A stretch of DNA of 64,000 bases, from NCBI RefSeq assembly GCF_000379625.1, contig NZ_KB903240.1:392980-456979 (forward strand), written 5' to 3'. The notes beneath the pieces were generated by a model. That model saw nothing but the letters and a program-made list of their open reading frames with translations, searched no databases and was not told the origin of the DNA. The first letter of the stretch is position 1; each line of letters begins with the position of its first letter. Below, in pieces: positions 8,309 through 16,521 of this stretch. This DNA is from Actinomycetospora chiangmaiensis DSM 45062 (lineage in GTDB: Bacteria; Actinomycetota; Actinomycetes; Mycobacteriales; Pseudonocardiaceae). The translations under genes were made by a program, and so were the position numbers.

Positions 8309-8754
8309 CGGTGGGCCTCCTGCCGGGTCGTCACCGGGAGAGCATCGCCGACCTCGCGGCCCAGTCGCTGCGCGAGCGCCGCGCAGACCATGAGCTGCAG
8401 CTGGTGGTAGAGCATCAGCGGCAGCACGATCAGCCCGACGACGGGTCCGGCGAAGAGCACGCCGGCCATCGGCAACCCGGAGGCGAGCGACTTCTTCGAG
8501 CCGCAGAACATGATCGTCACGCGGTCCTCCCGGGACAGGGAGAAGAGCCGCCCGGCGTGCCACGTCGCGACCAGGACCACTGCCAGGAGCACGACCTCGA
8601 GGCCGACCAGGGCGAGTAGCGAGGCGACCGAGGTCCGCTGCCAGACGCCGTCGACCACGCCCTCCCCGAAGGCGGAGTACACGACCAGCAGGATCGAGCC
8701 ACGGTCGACGAGTCCGAGGACGCGGCGGTGACGGGCGAGGCCCTGGAGCCCGCC
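8305..8754 (-). pseudogene. Truncated SBF-like (bile acid:sodium symporter family) transporter, C-terminal half only
   Basis: The readable 3' portion encodes LVDRGSILLVVYSAFGEGVV, a hydrophobic pair, the family signature FCGSKKSLASGLPMA and the terminal LPLMLYHQLQLMVCAALAQR of SBF-like (PF13593-type) transporters. Intact members are about 320-340 aa; only about 150 remain. Homology fades near 8754, and the divergent SDR gene starts at 8808, so the N-terminal five or so helices are absent. The first start codon in frame (GTG 8682) would cut into a transmembrane helix. Its stop overlaps the acyl-CoA dehydrogenase start, so it may still be transcribed as a leader. Confidence 0.72.
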
Positions 8755-8807
8755 AGGGGTCCGCTCGTCCGGGAGCCCGACCAGCGCGGCCGGGAAGCGC
8801 GCGCGAG

Positions 8808-9560
8808 ATGATCCACCGCATGCGCAGCATGCTCGTCACCGGAGGCAGCCGAGGGATCGGCGCGGCGACCGCACGGCGGGCGGCCGCCGCGGGCTGGGCG
8901 GTGTGCCTGACCTACCGGTCGGACCAGAACGCCGCCGCCGCGGTCGTCGCGTCCATCGAGCACGAGGGCGGACGCGCGGCGGCGGTGCGGGCGGACGTCG
9001 CCGTGGAGGCGGACGTGATCGCCGCGGTCGAGGCGACCACGACGCTCGGCCCGCTCGGGGCCGTCGTCGCGAACGCCGGGATCGTGGGCGAGAAGACCCG
9101 GGTGGACGAGCTCACGGTCGACCGCGTCGAACGCATGCTCACCACCAACGTCACCGGCACGATCGTCACCTGCCGCGAGGCGGTCCGGCGCATGTCGACC
9201 GCGCACGGGCACGACGGCGGGTCGATCGTCCTGGTCTCGTCGGCCGCGGCGCGGCTCGGGTCGCCGGGCGAGTACGTCGACTACGCGGCGTCGAAGGCGG
9301 CGGTGGACACCCTGGGGCTCGGGCTCGCCAAGGAGGTCGCCGGCGAGGGCATCCGGGTCAACGTCGTGCGGCCCGGGATCATCGACACCGACATCCACGC
9401 GAGCGGGGGCCAGCCCGACCGCGCCGGGCGTCTCGGGCCGGCCGTGCCGCTCGGTCGGGCGGGCACGGCGGACGAGATCGCCGCCGCGATCGTGTGGCTG
9501 GCCTCCGACGACGCGTCCTACGCCACCGGCAGCGTCCTCGACGTCACCGGCGGCCGCTGA
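8808..9560 (+). CDS. SDR-family oxidoreductase
   Basis: 250 aa classical short-chain dehydrogenase. N-terminal Rossmann TGGSRGIGAA (about 12-21), NAG at NAGIVGE, catalytic Ser in VLVSSAAARLGS, and YxxxK as YAASKAA (about 161-167); C-terminal VLDVTGGR closes the fold. FabG-like NAD(P)H-dependent ketone/alcohol conversion; substrate unknown. Starts ATG 8808 with GGGAAG about 10 bp upstream; ATG 8820 or 8829 are alternatives. It abuts the truncated transporter on the other strand, so its upstream region was probably made by the same rearrangement. Confidence 0.88.
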   Translation: MIHRMRSMLVTGGSRGIGAATARRAAAAGWAVCLTYRSDQNAAAAVVASIEHEGGRAAAVRADVAVEADVIAAVEATTTLGPLGAVVANAGIVGEKTRVDELTVDRVERMLTTNVTGTIVTCREAVRRMSTAHGHDGGSIVLVSSAAARLGSPGEYVDYAASKAAVDTLGLGLAKEVAGEGIRVNVVRPGIIDTDIHASGGQPDRAGRLGPAVPLGRAGTADEIAAAIVWLASDDASYATGSVLDVTGGR

Positions 9561-9561
9561 C

Positions 9562-9699
9562 TCACGCGCCGGTGGTCTCCGGGTCGTCGTTCGCGCGCTT
9601 CTCCTCGACGTCCTTGGCCTGCCCGTGCAGGTCCGGGTTGACCTCCTTGCGGGCGTGCTCGTCGTCGGAGTCGGACTGCGGCCGGGGCTGCTCGCTCAT
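9562..9699 (-). CDS. Small hydrophilic protein (45 aa)
   Basis: Short gene with ATG at 9699 and a good ribosome-binding site (GAGGAG about 8 bp upstream). The product is highly charged (MSEQPRPQSDSDDEHARKE at the N-terminus, then VNPDLHGQAKDVEEKRANDD) with no hydrophobic segment or cysteine, so probably a soluble, possibly disordered protein. Its stop is one base from the convergent SDR stop. Function unknown; codon use and ribosome-binding site argue that it is real. Confidence 0.6.
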   Translation of the reverse strand: MSEQPRPQSDSDDEHARKEVNPDLHGQAKDVEEKRANDDPETTGA

Positions 9700-9770
9700 C
9701 GGGTTCTCCTCGTGGTCGTCATCGACGGGGGCGGCTGCCCCGCGGCCCGTGATCGACTAACGAGGATCCG

Positions 9771-9798
9771 TGACGGCAAGCGCTTGCGCTCCTAGGGT
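9771..9798 (+). promoter_or_regulatory. LacI-type operator inside the mannitol dehydrogenase promoter
   Basis: Perfect palindrome GCAAGCGCTTGC (9776-9787) between a -35-like TGACGG (9771-9776) and a -10-like TAGGGT (9793-9798), so a bound repressor would block polymerase. The -10 ends six bases before the ATG at 9805, suggesting a leaderless mRNA. The core CAAGCGCTTG recurs at 17999-18008 beside the LacI gene. Confidence 0.75.
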
Positions 9799-9804
9799 GC
9801 AGCC

Positions 9805-11310
9805 ATGTGCGCCGACGCTGTGGCCCTGAACCGCGCCTCGCTGCCGGAGCTCTCGGTCCCGGTGCCGGACTACGACCGCGACGCCCTCGCGGTCGGGATC
9901 GTCCACATCGGCGTGGGCGGGTTCCACCGCGCGCACCAGGCCATGTACCTGGACCGGCTGTTCGCCGCCGGCCGTGACCACGACTGGGCGCTCTGCGGGG
10001 TCGGGGTGCTCGACGCCGACCGCGCGATGGGCGCGGTCCTGGAGCGCCAGGACGACCTCTACACGCTCGTCCTCAAGCACGCCGACGGGTCGCGGGAGCC
10101 GCGCGTGATCGGCTCGATGGTCGACTACCTGGTGGCCCCGGACGACCCGGACGCGGTGCTGGAACGCCTGACCGACCCGGCGACCCGCATCGTGAGCCTG
10201 ACCGTCACCGAGGGCGGCTACCACGTCAACACCGCGACCGGGAAGTTCGACGGCTCCGAGGAGTCGGTCGCCCACGACATCGCCCGCGAGGTCGACACCG
10301 TGCCGCGGTCCGCGTTCGGCTTCCTCGTCGAGGCCCTCCGCCGGCGTCGCGCGGCGGACACCGGGCCCTTCACGGTGATGAGCTGCGACAACATCGCCGG
10401 GAACGGCGACGTCGCGCACCGCATGATCACGGCATTTGCGCGGGAGCGGGACGAACGGACCGGCGACGACCTCGCCGACTGGATCGAGCGCGAGGTCCCG
10501 TTCCCCAACTCGATGGTCGACCGGATCACCCCGCGGACCACCGACGAGGACCGCCGCGAGCTCGCCGAGCGCTTCGGGGTCGACGACGGCTGGCCGGTGG
10601 TGTGCGAGTCGTTCACGCAGTGGGTGCTCGAGGACCGGTTCGCGGCGGGCCGCCCTGCGTTCGAGGAGGCCGGGGTCCAGGTCGTCGACGACGTCGAGCC
10701 CTACGAGCTGATGAAGCTCCGGCTGCTGAACGCCTCACACCAGGCCATCGCCTACCTCGGCTATCTCGCCGGGTTCCGCTACGCCCACGAGGTCTGCGCC
10801 GACGACGAGTTCGTCCGCTTCGTGCGCGGCTACATGGACCGCGAGGCCACCCCGACGCTGCTACCGGTCCCGGGGGTCGACCTCGACGACTACAAGACCA
10901 CGCTGATCGAGCGGTTCGCGAACCCCGAGATCCGCGACACGCTCGCCCGGCTCGCCGCGGAGTCGTCGGACCGCATCCCGCCGTGGCTGGTGCCGGTGAT
11001 CCGCCGGAACCTGGAGCAGGACGGCGAGATCGAGCGCTCCGCCCTGATCGTCGCCGCGTGGGCCCGGTACGCCGAGGGGGTCGACGAGGCCGGCGAGCCG
11101 ATCGAGGTGGTCGACACCGGCCGCGCCGACGAGCGCACCGCGGCCGCCCGGCGCTACCCGGACGAGCCGCTGGCGTTCCTCGAGGACCCCTCGCTGTTCG
11201 GCGACCTCGCCGACGACGACCGCTTCACCGCCGCCTACCGGCGCCACCTCGACCGGCTCCACACCGACGGGGCCCGGGCGGCCCTGCGGGCGGTCCTCGA
11301 CGGGGCCTAG
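9805..11310 (+). CDS. mtlK: Mannitol dehydrogenase family polyol dehydrogenase
   Basis: 501 aa, the length of long-chain mannitol 2-dehydrogenases and arabinitol/fructuronate relatives, which oxidise polyols to ketoses with NAD(P). Rossmann motif GIVHIGVGGFHRAHQAMYLD (about 32-51), SLTVTEGGYHVN (about 132-143), then the family block around FPNSMVDRITPRT and the substrate-site KLRLLNASHQAIAYLG (about 307-322) containing the catalytic lysine. With the ABC importer, LacI and xylulokinase nearby, D-mannitol, D-sorbitol or D-arabinitol are the likely substrates; D-arabinitol to D-xylulose would feed the kinase directly. Regulated by the operator at 9776. Confidence 0.88.
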   Translation: MCADAVALNRASLPELSVPVPDYDRDALAVGIVHIGVGGFHRAHQAMYLDRLFAAGRDHDWALCGVGVLDADRAMGAVLERQDDLYTLVLKHADGSREPRVIGSMVDYLVAPDDPDAVLERLTDPATRIVSLTVTEGGYHVNTATGKFDGSEESVAHDIAREVDTVPRSAFGFLVEALRRRRAADTGPFTVMSCDNIAGNGDVAHRMITAFARERDERTGDDLADWIEREVPFPNSMVDRITPRTTDEDRRELAERFGVDDGWPVVCESFTQWVLEDRFAAGRPAFEEAGVQVVDDVEPYELMKLRLLNASHQAIAYLGYLAGFRYAHEVCADDEFVRFVRGYMDREATPTLLPVPGVDLDDYKTTLIERFANPEIRDTLARLAAESSDRIPPWLVPVIRRNLEQDGEIERSALIVAAWARYAEGVDEAGEPIEVVDTGRADERTAAARRYPDEPLAFLEDPSLFGDLADDDRFTAAYRRHLDRLHTDGARAALRAVLDGA

Positions 11311-11326
11311 TGGGTCACGGGTGCGC

Positions 11327-13072
11327 TCACGCGTCGTCCGGCCGCGGGCGCCCGGCACCCGCGGTCGCCGGCGCCTGCCCGGTGCGGTCGTCGCGGGGCT
11401 CGACCTCGAGGGGGTCGCCGCCGACCTCCGGGTGCTGCTGCTCGGCCGGGTCGGGGCGGAACCACCCGCCGGACAGCGGCGCCCCGGCCGCGCCGAGGTC
11501 GTTCATGCGCCGCGGCACCGGGGCGCCCTGGTAGGCCAGCTCCCGCGGCCGGCCCGCCCCGTCCACGGCCAACGGCTGATGGACCTCGACGAACTCGCCG
11601 TGCGGGAGGCGTTTGACCACGCCGGTCTCGATGCCGTGCTCGAGCACCTCCCGGTCGAGCCGTTGGAGCCCGAGACAGAGCCGGTAGGTCACGACGTAGA
11701 CGACGGGCGGTCCGACGACCAGGCCGATGCGGCCGGCCCAGGTCATCGCGTTCAACGAGATGTCGAAGACGTAGGCGATGATGTCGTTGCCGCAGGCCAC
11801 GAGCAGCCAGAAGTAGACGAAGAAGGCCATCATCCCGGTCGCCGTGCGCACCGGGGCGTCCCGCGGACGCTGCAGCAGGTTGTGGTGCGCGCCGTCCCGG
11901 GTGGCCAGGCGTTCGATCTGCGGCCACAGCGCGAGCAGGCCGATCATCAGCCCGATCCCGACGACGGGGAAGAAGATCGCGGGGACCGTGTAGCGGCCCA
12001 GGTACAGCTCCCACGACGGCCACAGCCGCACGGCGCCGTCGAAGATGCCCATGTACCAGTCGGGTTGGGACCCGGCGGAGACCTTCGTCGGGTCGTACGG
12101 GCCCAGCTTCCAGATCGGGTTGATCTGGAAGGCGCCGCTCATGATCGCGATGACGCCGATGTTCACGATCATGAACGCGCCGCCCTTGGTCGCGAAGGTG
12201 GGCAGGATGCGGACGCCGACGACGTTGCGCTCGGTGCGCGCGGGACCCGGGAACTGCGTGTGCTTCTGGAACCAGACGAGGGCCACGTGGACGCCGATGA
12301 CGGCGAGGATGATCCCGGGCAGCAGGAAGACGTGGACGATGTAGAGGCGCGGGATGATGATCGTGCCGGGGTACTCGCCGCCGAGGATCGCCCAATGCAG
12401 CCACGTGCCGATCACGGGGATCGAGAGGATGATCGCGGAGAGACCGGTCCGCAGGCCGGTGCCGGAGAGCAGGTCGTCGGGCAGCGAGTAGCCCACGAAG
12501 CCCTCGATCATGCCGGCCAGCAGCAGCACGACGCCGAGGATCCAGTTCGCCTCCCGCGGGCGGCGGTAGGCGCCGGTGAAGAACGTCCGGGCCATGTGCG
12601 CGATCATCGCCGCGACGAACAGCAGGGCCGACCAGTGGTGGACCTGCCGCACGAACAGCCCGCCGCGGACCTCCATCGAGATGTTCACCGTCGAGATCCA
12701 GGCCTGGCTGGCATCGATCCCGCGCGCCCCCGCGTAGACGCCCTCGTAGGTCGACTCCGCCATCGAGGGGTCATAGAAGATCGCCAGCCACGTGCCCGAG
12801 AGCAGCAGCGCGATGAAGGTGTAGATGCACACCTCGCCGAGCAGGAACGACCAGTGGGTCGGGAACACCTTGTTGATCTGCCGGCGCAGCGGGCCGGCCG
12901 GGTGGTACCGGCTGTCGATCTCGTCGGCCGCGACAGCGAGCAACCGCTGTCCCGGGGACGTCGTACGCCTGAGAGGTGGCATGCGCCCGGCCTTCCGCCG
13001 CGACACGGGAGGACCCGTGGCCGCGCCCGGGGCGAGATCGACGGCTCCGGGCGCGGACTCTGCCTGCACCAC
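11327..13072 (-). CDS. qcrB: Orphan cytochrome bc1 complex cytochrome b subunit
   Basis: 581 aa, actinobacterial QcrB with a long C-terminal extension. Seen: [20 protein letters not shown] (first helix), [20 protein letters not shown] (helix B haem ligands), [36 protein letters not shown] (helix D ligands), the quinol-site PDWYMG in place of PEWY, and a hydrophilic tail from about 470. It normally partners QcrA (Rieske) and QcrC (cytochrome c), neither of which is adjacent; this looks like a stand-alone extra copy. GTG 13072 is taken as start; ATG 12982 also fits the family and has GGAAGG upstream. It converges with mtlK. Confidence 0.9.
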   Translation of the reverse strand: MVQAESAPGAVDLAPGAATGPPVSRRKAGRMPPLRRTTSPGQRLLAVAADEIDSRYHPAGPLRRQINKVFPTHWSFLLGEVCIYTFIALLLSGTWLAIFYDPSMAESTYEGVYAGARGIDASQAWISTVNISMEVRGGLFVRQVHHWSALLFVAAMIAHMARTFFTGAYRRPREANWILGVVLLLAGMIEGFVGYSLPDDLLSGTGLRTGLSAIILSIPVIGTWLHWAILGGEYPGTIIIPRLYIVHVFLLPGIILAVIGVHVALVWFQKHTQFPGPARTERNVVGVRILPTFATKGGAFMIVNIGVIAIMSGAFQINPIWKLGPYDPTKVSAGSQPDWYMGIFDGAVRLWPSWELYLGRYTVPAIFFPVVGIGLMIGLLALWPQIERLATRDGAHHNLLQRPRDAPVRTATGMMAFFVYFWLLVACGNDIIAYVFDISLNAMTWAGRIGLVVGPPVVYVVTYRLCLGLQRLDREVLEHGIETGVVKRLPHGEFVEVHQPLAVDGAGRPRELAYQGAPVPRRMNDLGAAGAPLSGGWFRPDPAEQQHPEVGGDPLEVEPRDDRTGQAPATAGAGRPRPDDA

Positions 13073-13246
13073 GGGCTGTGCGGACGGTCAACCCCCGGTC
13101 GGGAAGGTTCGATCGTGCGCCGCGCCGGGACCGATCGCAACCGGTGGGAATGGTCTGCGTGCTAGCGTGTTGAACGATTCAGTGGCCGGCGGCAGGCACC
13201 GCCCCGCCGGCCACGACCGTGCATCGCAACCCGTGAAGGAGAAGAC

Positions 13247-13477
13247 GTGGCCGTCCCCGACGCCGCCACCGAGCACACCCCGTTCGTCTCCAGCCCGACC
13301 CCCCGGTGGCCCGAGACCGAGCAGGCCCGCGAGGCCCTCATCGACTCCGAGACCGCCGAGCTCAACCAGCTGCTCGACCGCATCGACGGGCTGACCCACG
13401 AGGCCCGCCGCCGCCTGCGCCGCCTCGAGCACCACCGCCGCGGCGTGGCCGTGCAGTGGACCGACCTGCACGGCTGA
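13247..13477 (+). CDS. Small alpha-helical hypothetical protein
   Basis: 76 aa, GTG start with a strong AAGGAG ribosome-binding site about 8 bp upstream. Residues 20-66 are a continuous amphipathic, charged helix (ETAELNQLLDRIDGLTHEA, RRRLRRLEHHRR), probably a coiled coil; no signal peptide or cysteine. Conserved function unknown. It is divergent from qcrB (175 bp apart) and ends 7 bp before a long hairpin shared with the convergent ABC ATPase gene. Confidence 0.65.
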   Translation: MAVPDAATEHTPFVSSPTPRWPETEQAREALIDSETAELNQLLDRIDGLTHEARRRLRRLEHHRRGVAVQWTDLHG

Positions 13478-13483
13478 CCCTCT

Positions 13484-13527
13484 GCCGTTCCCGACGCCGG
13501 GTGCCCGCACCCGCCGTCGGGAACGGC
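13484..13527. terminator. Long hairpin between convergent genes
   Basis: 20-bp arms (13484-13503 and 13508-13527) around a 4-base loop CCCG, with a single C-C mismatch. Each arm contains a relative of the dispersed motif (TTCCCGACGSCGGG). It begins just after the small helical gene's stop and ends at the stop codon of the ABC ATPase, so it probably terminates both transcripts. Confidence 0.75.
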
Positions 13528-14606
13528 TAGGACGCCAGCCGCTCCCCCGAGGCGCTGTCGAAGGCGTGCACCGCCTCGGGGTCGACCCGCACCGCGATCG
13601 TCTCGCCGTAGCGGACCCGGGTGCGGCCCGGGCCGCGCACCACCAGCGTCGTCGCCTCGTCGTCGGCCAGGTGGGCGTAGAGGTAGGACTCGCTGCCGAG
13701 CTCCTCGACCACGTCGACCACCGCCTTGACCCCGTCCCCGTCGCTGAGGGACAGGTCCTCGGGGCGGACGCCGATCGTCACCGTCGACGCGTCGCCCGCG
13801 GAGTCGCGCACCTCCCGCCGCAGCGGGACGTCCACGTCGCCGAGCCGCACCCCGTCGCCGGCACGGCCGAGGTCGAGCAGGTTCATCGCCGGCGAGCCGA
13901 TGAAGCCGGCCACGAAGGCGTTGACCGGGTGGTCGTAGAGCTCCGACGGCGTGGCGTACTGCTGCAGCCGCCCGTCGCGCAGCACGGCGACCCGGTCGCC
14001 CATCGTCATCGCCTCGACCTGGTCGTGGGTGACGTAGACGGTCGTGACGTCGAGCCGGTTCTGCAGCCCGGCGATCTGCGCGCGCGTCTGCACGCGCATC
14101 TTGGCGTCGAGGTTGGACAGCGGCTCGTCCATGAGGAACACCTGCGGTTCCCGCACGATCGCCCGGCCCATCGCGACCCGCTGCCGCTGACCGCCGGAGA
14201 GCGCCTTGGGCTTGCGGTCGAGGTACTCGGTGAGACCCAGGATCTCCGCGGCCTCGTTCACCCGCCGCGCCTGCTCCGCCTTGTCCATCCCGCGCATCTT
14301 CAGCGGGAACGCCATGTTGTCCCACACCGTCTTCGACGGGTAGAGCGCGTAGCTCTGGAACACCATGGCGATGTCCCGGTCCTTCGAGGGCACGTCCACC
14401 ACGTCGCGCCCGTCGATGCGCAGGTGCCCCGCGTCGATCGGCTCGAGCCCCGCGAGCATCCGCAGCGCCGTGGACTTCCCCGAACCCGACGGTCCGACGA
14501 GCACCACGAGCTCGCCGTCGTCCACCGTCAGGCTCAGCCCGTCGACGGCGGGCGTGGCGCCCGGCGTGTAGATACGCGAGGCCCGGTCGAACACCACTTC
14601 GGCCAT
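13527..14606 (-). CDS. ABC transporter ATPase, polyol/sugar import (SmoK/MsmK/UgpC type)
   Basis: 359 aa. Walker A VGPSGSGKST (about 37-46), Q-loop VFQSYALYPS, signature LSGGQRQRV (about 135-143), Walker B FLMDEPLSNLD, switch His in YVTHDQVEAMTMGDR; residues 240-359 form the TOBE/MOP regulatory domain typical of MalK-like importers. AAGGAG precedes the ATG. Last gene of an importer operon (binding protein, permease, permease, ATPase) reading leftward from 17952; the full-length C-terminus suggests it could also serve other sugar permeases. Confidence 0.95.
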   Translation of the reverse strand: MAEVVFDRASRIYTPGATPAVDGLSLTVDDGELVVLVGPSGSGKSTALRMLAGLEPIDAGHLRIDGRDVVDVPSKDRDIAMVFQSYALYPSKTVWDNMAFPLKMRGMDKAEQARRVNEAAEILGLTEYLDRKPKALSGGQRQRVAMGRAIVREPQVFLMDEPLSNLDAKMRVQTRAQIAGLQNRLDVTTVYVTHDQVEAMTMGDRVAVLRDGRLQQYATPSELYDHPVNAFVAGFIGSPAMNLLDLGRAGDGVRLGDVDVPLRREVRDSAGDASTVTIGVRPEDLSLSDGDGVKAVVDVVEELGSESYLYAHLADDEATTLVVRGPGRTRVRYGETIAVRVDPEAVHAFDSASGERLAS

Positions 14607-14652
14607 GTCCTGGCTCCTTCACTGGTCCAGCTCCGCTGCGCTACGTGTCCGT

Positions 14653-15534
14653 TCACTTGACCGCGCCGAACGACAGACCCTGCACCAGCTTGTTCTGCGC
14701 CACCCACCCGGCGAGGATCACCGGGAGTGCGGCCAGGGTCGCGGCTGCCGACAGCTGCGCGAAATAGAGCCCCTGCGACGTCACGAACTGCACGAGGAAC
14801 GTCGGCATCGTGCCCGCGTTCGCCGACGTGAGGTTGACCGCGAAGAAGAACTCGTTCCACGAGAAGATCACGCAGATCAGCGCGGTGGCGAAGATGCCCG
14901 GCGAGATGATGGGCAGCACCACCTCGCGCAGCGTGCGCATCAGCGACGCCCCGTCCATCGAGGCCGCCTCGAGCAGTTCGACCGGGACCTCGAGGAAGAA
15001 CGAGCGCATCATCCACACCGCGATGGGCAGGTTCATCGCGGTGTAGAGGACGATCAGCGTCCAGATGTTGTCCAGCAACCGCAGGTTGTTGACCACGACG
15101 TAGATCGGGACGATGGCCGCGACCACCGGCAGCATCTTCGTCGAGATGAAGAAGAAGAGGACGTCCTGCGTCTTCTCCACCGGACGCAGCGACAGCGCGA
15201 ACGCCGCCGGCGTGGCCAGCAGCAGCACGAGCACCGTGGAGATCACCGTCGCGCCGAGCGAGTTCGCGAGATAGGGCCCGATCCCCGCGTCGAACACCGT
15301 CCGGAACTGCTCGAGCGTCGGGCTGAACACGAACGTCGGCGGGCTGGACTGGGCGTCGCCCTCGGTCTTGAACGCGGTGAGCACCATCCAGAGCACCGGG
15401 AAGAAGAACCCGATCCCGAGGATCCACGTCAGCGTGGTCAGCAGGACGGGCCCCGTCCGTCGGGAGCGCCGCGGCTCGTCGTCCGCGGGTCCCGACGAGG
15501 CGGCCCGCGCCCCGCGCTCGGTCGTGATCGTCAT
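14653..15534 (-). CDS. ABC sugar/polyol permease (MalG type)
   Basis: 293 aa, six transmembrane segments, first at about 28-48. The EAA loop EAASMDGASLMRTLREVVLPI (about 195-215) contacts the ATPase, and the C-terminus GLSFGAVK matches the MalG-type ending. The ATG overlaps the stop of the upstream permease (ATGA), indicating translational coupling; 46 bp separate it from the ATPase gene. Substrate likely a hexitol or pentitol from the neighbouring mannitol dehydrogenase family enzyme and xylulokinase. Confidence 0.92.
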   Translation of the reverse strand: MTITTERGARAASSGPADDEPRRSRRTGPVLLTTLTWILGIGFFFPVLWMVLTAFKTEGDAQSSPPTFVFSPTLEQFRTVFDAGIGPYLANSLGATVISTVLVLLLATPAAFALSLRPVEKTQDVLFFFISTKMLPVVAAIVPIYVVVNNLRLLDNIWTLIVLYTAMNLPIAVWMMRSFFLEVPVELLEAASMDGASLMRTLREVVLPIISPGIFATALICVIFSWNEFFFAVNLTSANAGTMPTFLVQFVTSQGLYFAQLSAAATLAALPVILAGWVAQNKLVQGLSFGAVK

Positions 15535-16490
15535 CAGTGGCTCCCCTCGGCGGCGCCGAAGCTGCGGAAGACCAGCCGCAGCGCGAAGGTCGCGACGATG
15601 ATCGTCATGACCACGACGACGACGCCCATCGCGGCCGACTGGCCGATGTCGAAGCCGAGGAACGCCCGCTGGTAGATGTAGAAGGGCAGGTTCGCCGACG
15701 CGGTGCCCGGCCCGCCCTGGGTGATCATGTAGACCGCGTCGAACGTGTTCACCAGGTAGATCGCGCCGAGCACGGTGCCCAGCTCGATGAAGCGGCGCAG
15801 GTGCGGCAGCGTCAGCTCCCGGAAGATCGCCCAGGCGCCTGCCCCGTCCATCCGCGCGGCCTCGATCTGGTCGGTGGGCATCGACTGCAGGCCGGCGAGC
15901 AGCAGCAGCATCATGAACGGCGTCCACTGCCAGATCAGCGCGACCATCACCGACGCCAGCGGGAAGTCCGAGATCCAGGCCTCCTCGCCCACGCCGAACG
16001 GCGACAGGACGAAGTTGACCAGGCCGTAGGTCGGGTCCAGCAGCGTCGTCTTCCACAGCAGGGCGGCGGCGACGGGCGTGATGAGGAACGGCGTCACCAG
16101 CAGGGTGCGCACCACGCCACGCCCGACGAAGTGCCGGTTGAGCAGGAGCGCGAGCACCAGCCCGAGCACCACCGCGATCAGCACCGACCCGAGGGTCATG
16201 ATCACCGTGTTCAGGGCGACCCCGCGGAACTGCGAGTCCTGGAAGACGCTGACGTAGTTGTCGAACCACACCCACTGCTGGGAGCCCGGGCGCACCAGGT
16301 TCCACGACTGCAGCGAGTAGAAGATCGTCAGCAGGAACGGGATCTGCGTGACGATGATCGTGAAGACCAGGGCCGGCAGGAGCGGGGCGCGGCGCACCCA
16401 GCCCTCGGCCCGTGCCGAGCGCGTCGGGGTCTGTCCCGGTGCCGGTGGCGGCCCGGAGGGGGTTCTCGGTCGTTCCTGCACGGCCGTCAC
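15534..16490 (-). CDS. ABC sugar/polyol permease (MalF type)
   Basis: 318 aa. After a proline-rich cytosolic N-terminus (1-32), helices begin at LLPALVFTIIVTQIPFLLTI; the EAA loop is EAARMDGAGAWAIFRELTLP (about 213-232), followed by a conserved NTFDAVYMITQGGP. GTG 16490 chosen as start because the open frame upstream overlaps the binding-protein gene. 31 bp after the binding-protein stop and coupled by ATGA overlap to the next permease. Confidence 0.92.
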   Translation of the reverse strand: MTAVQERPRTPSGPPPAPGQTPTRSARAEGWVRRAPLLPALVFTIIVTQIPFLLTIFYSLQSWNLVRPGSQQWVWFDNYVSVFQDSQFRGVALNTVIMTLGSVLIAVVLGLVLALLLNRHFVGRGVVRTLLVTPFLITPVAAALLWKTTLLDPTYGLVNFVLSPFGVGEEAWISDFPLASVMVALIWQWTPFMMLLLLAGLQSMPTDQIEAARMDGAGAWAIFRELTLPHLRRFIELGTVLGAIYLVNTFDAVYMITQGGPGTASANLPFYIYQRAFLGFDIGQSAAMGVVVVVMTIIVATFALRLVFRSFGAAEGSH

Positions 16491-16521
16491 GGTCGGGCTC
16501 CGCTCCGCTGCGTCTCCTCTG

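Noticed and set aside
15720-15745. Second SOS box (GTCGAACGTGTTCACC)
   Set aside because: The arms are separated by two bases rather than four, the right arm is wrong, and it lies inside a permease gene.
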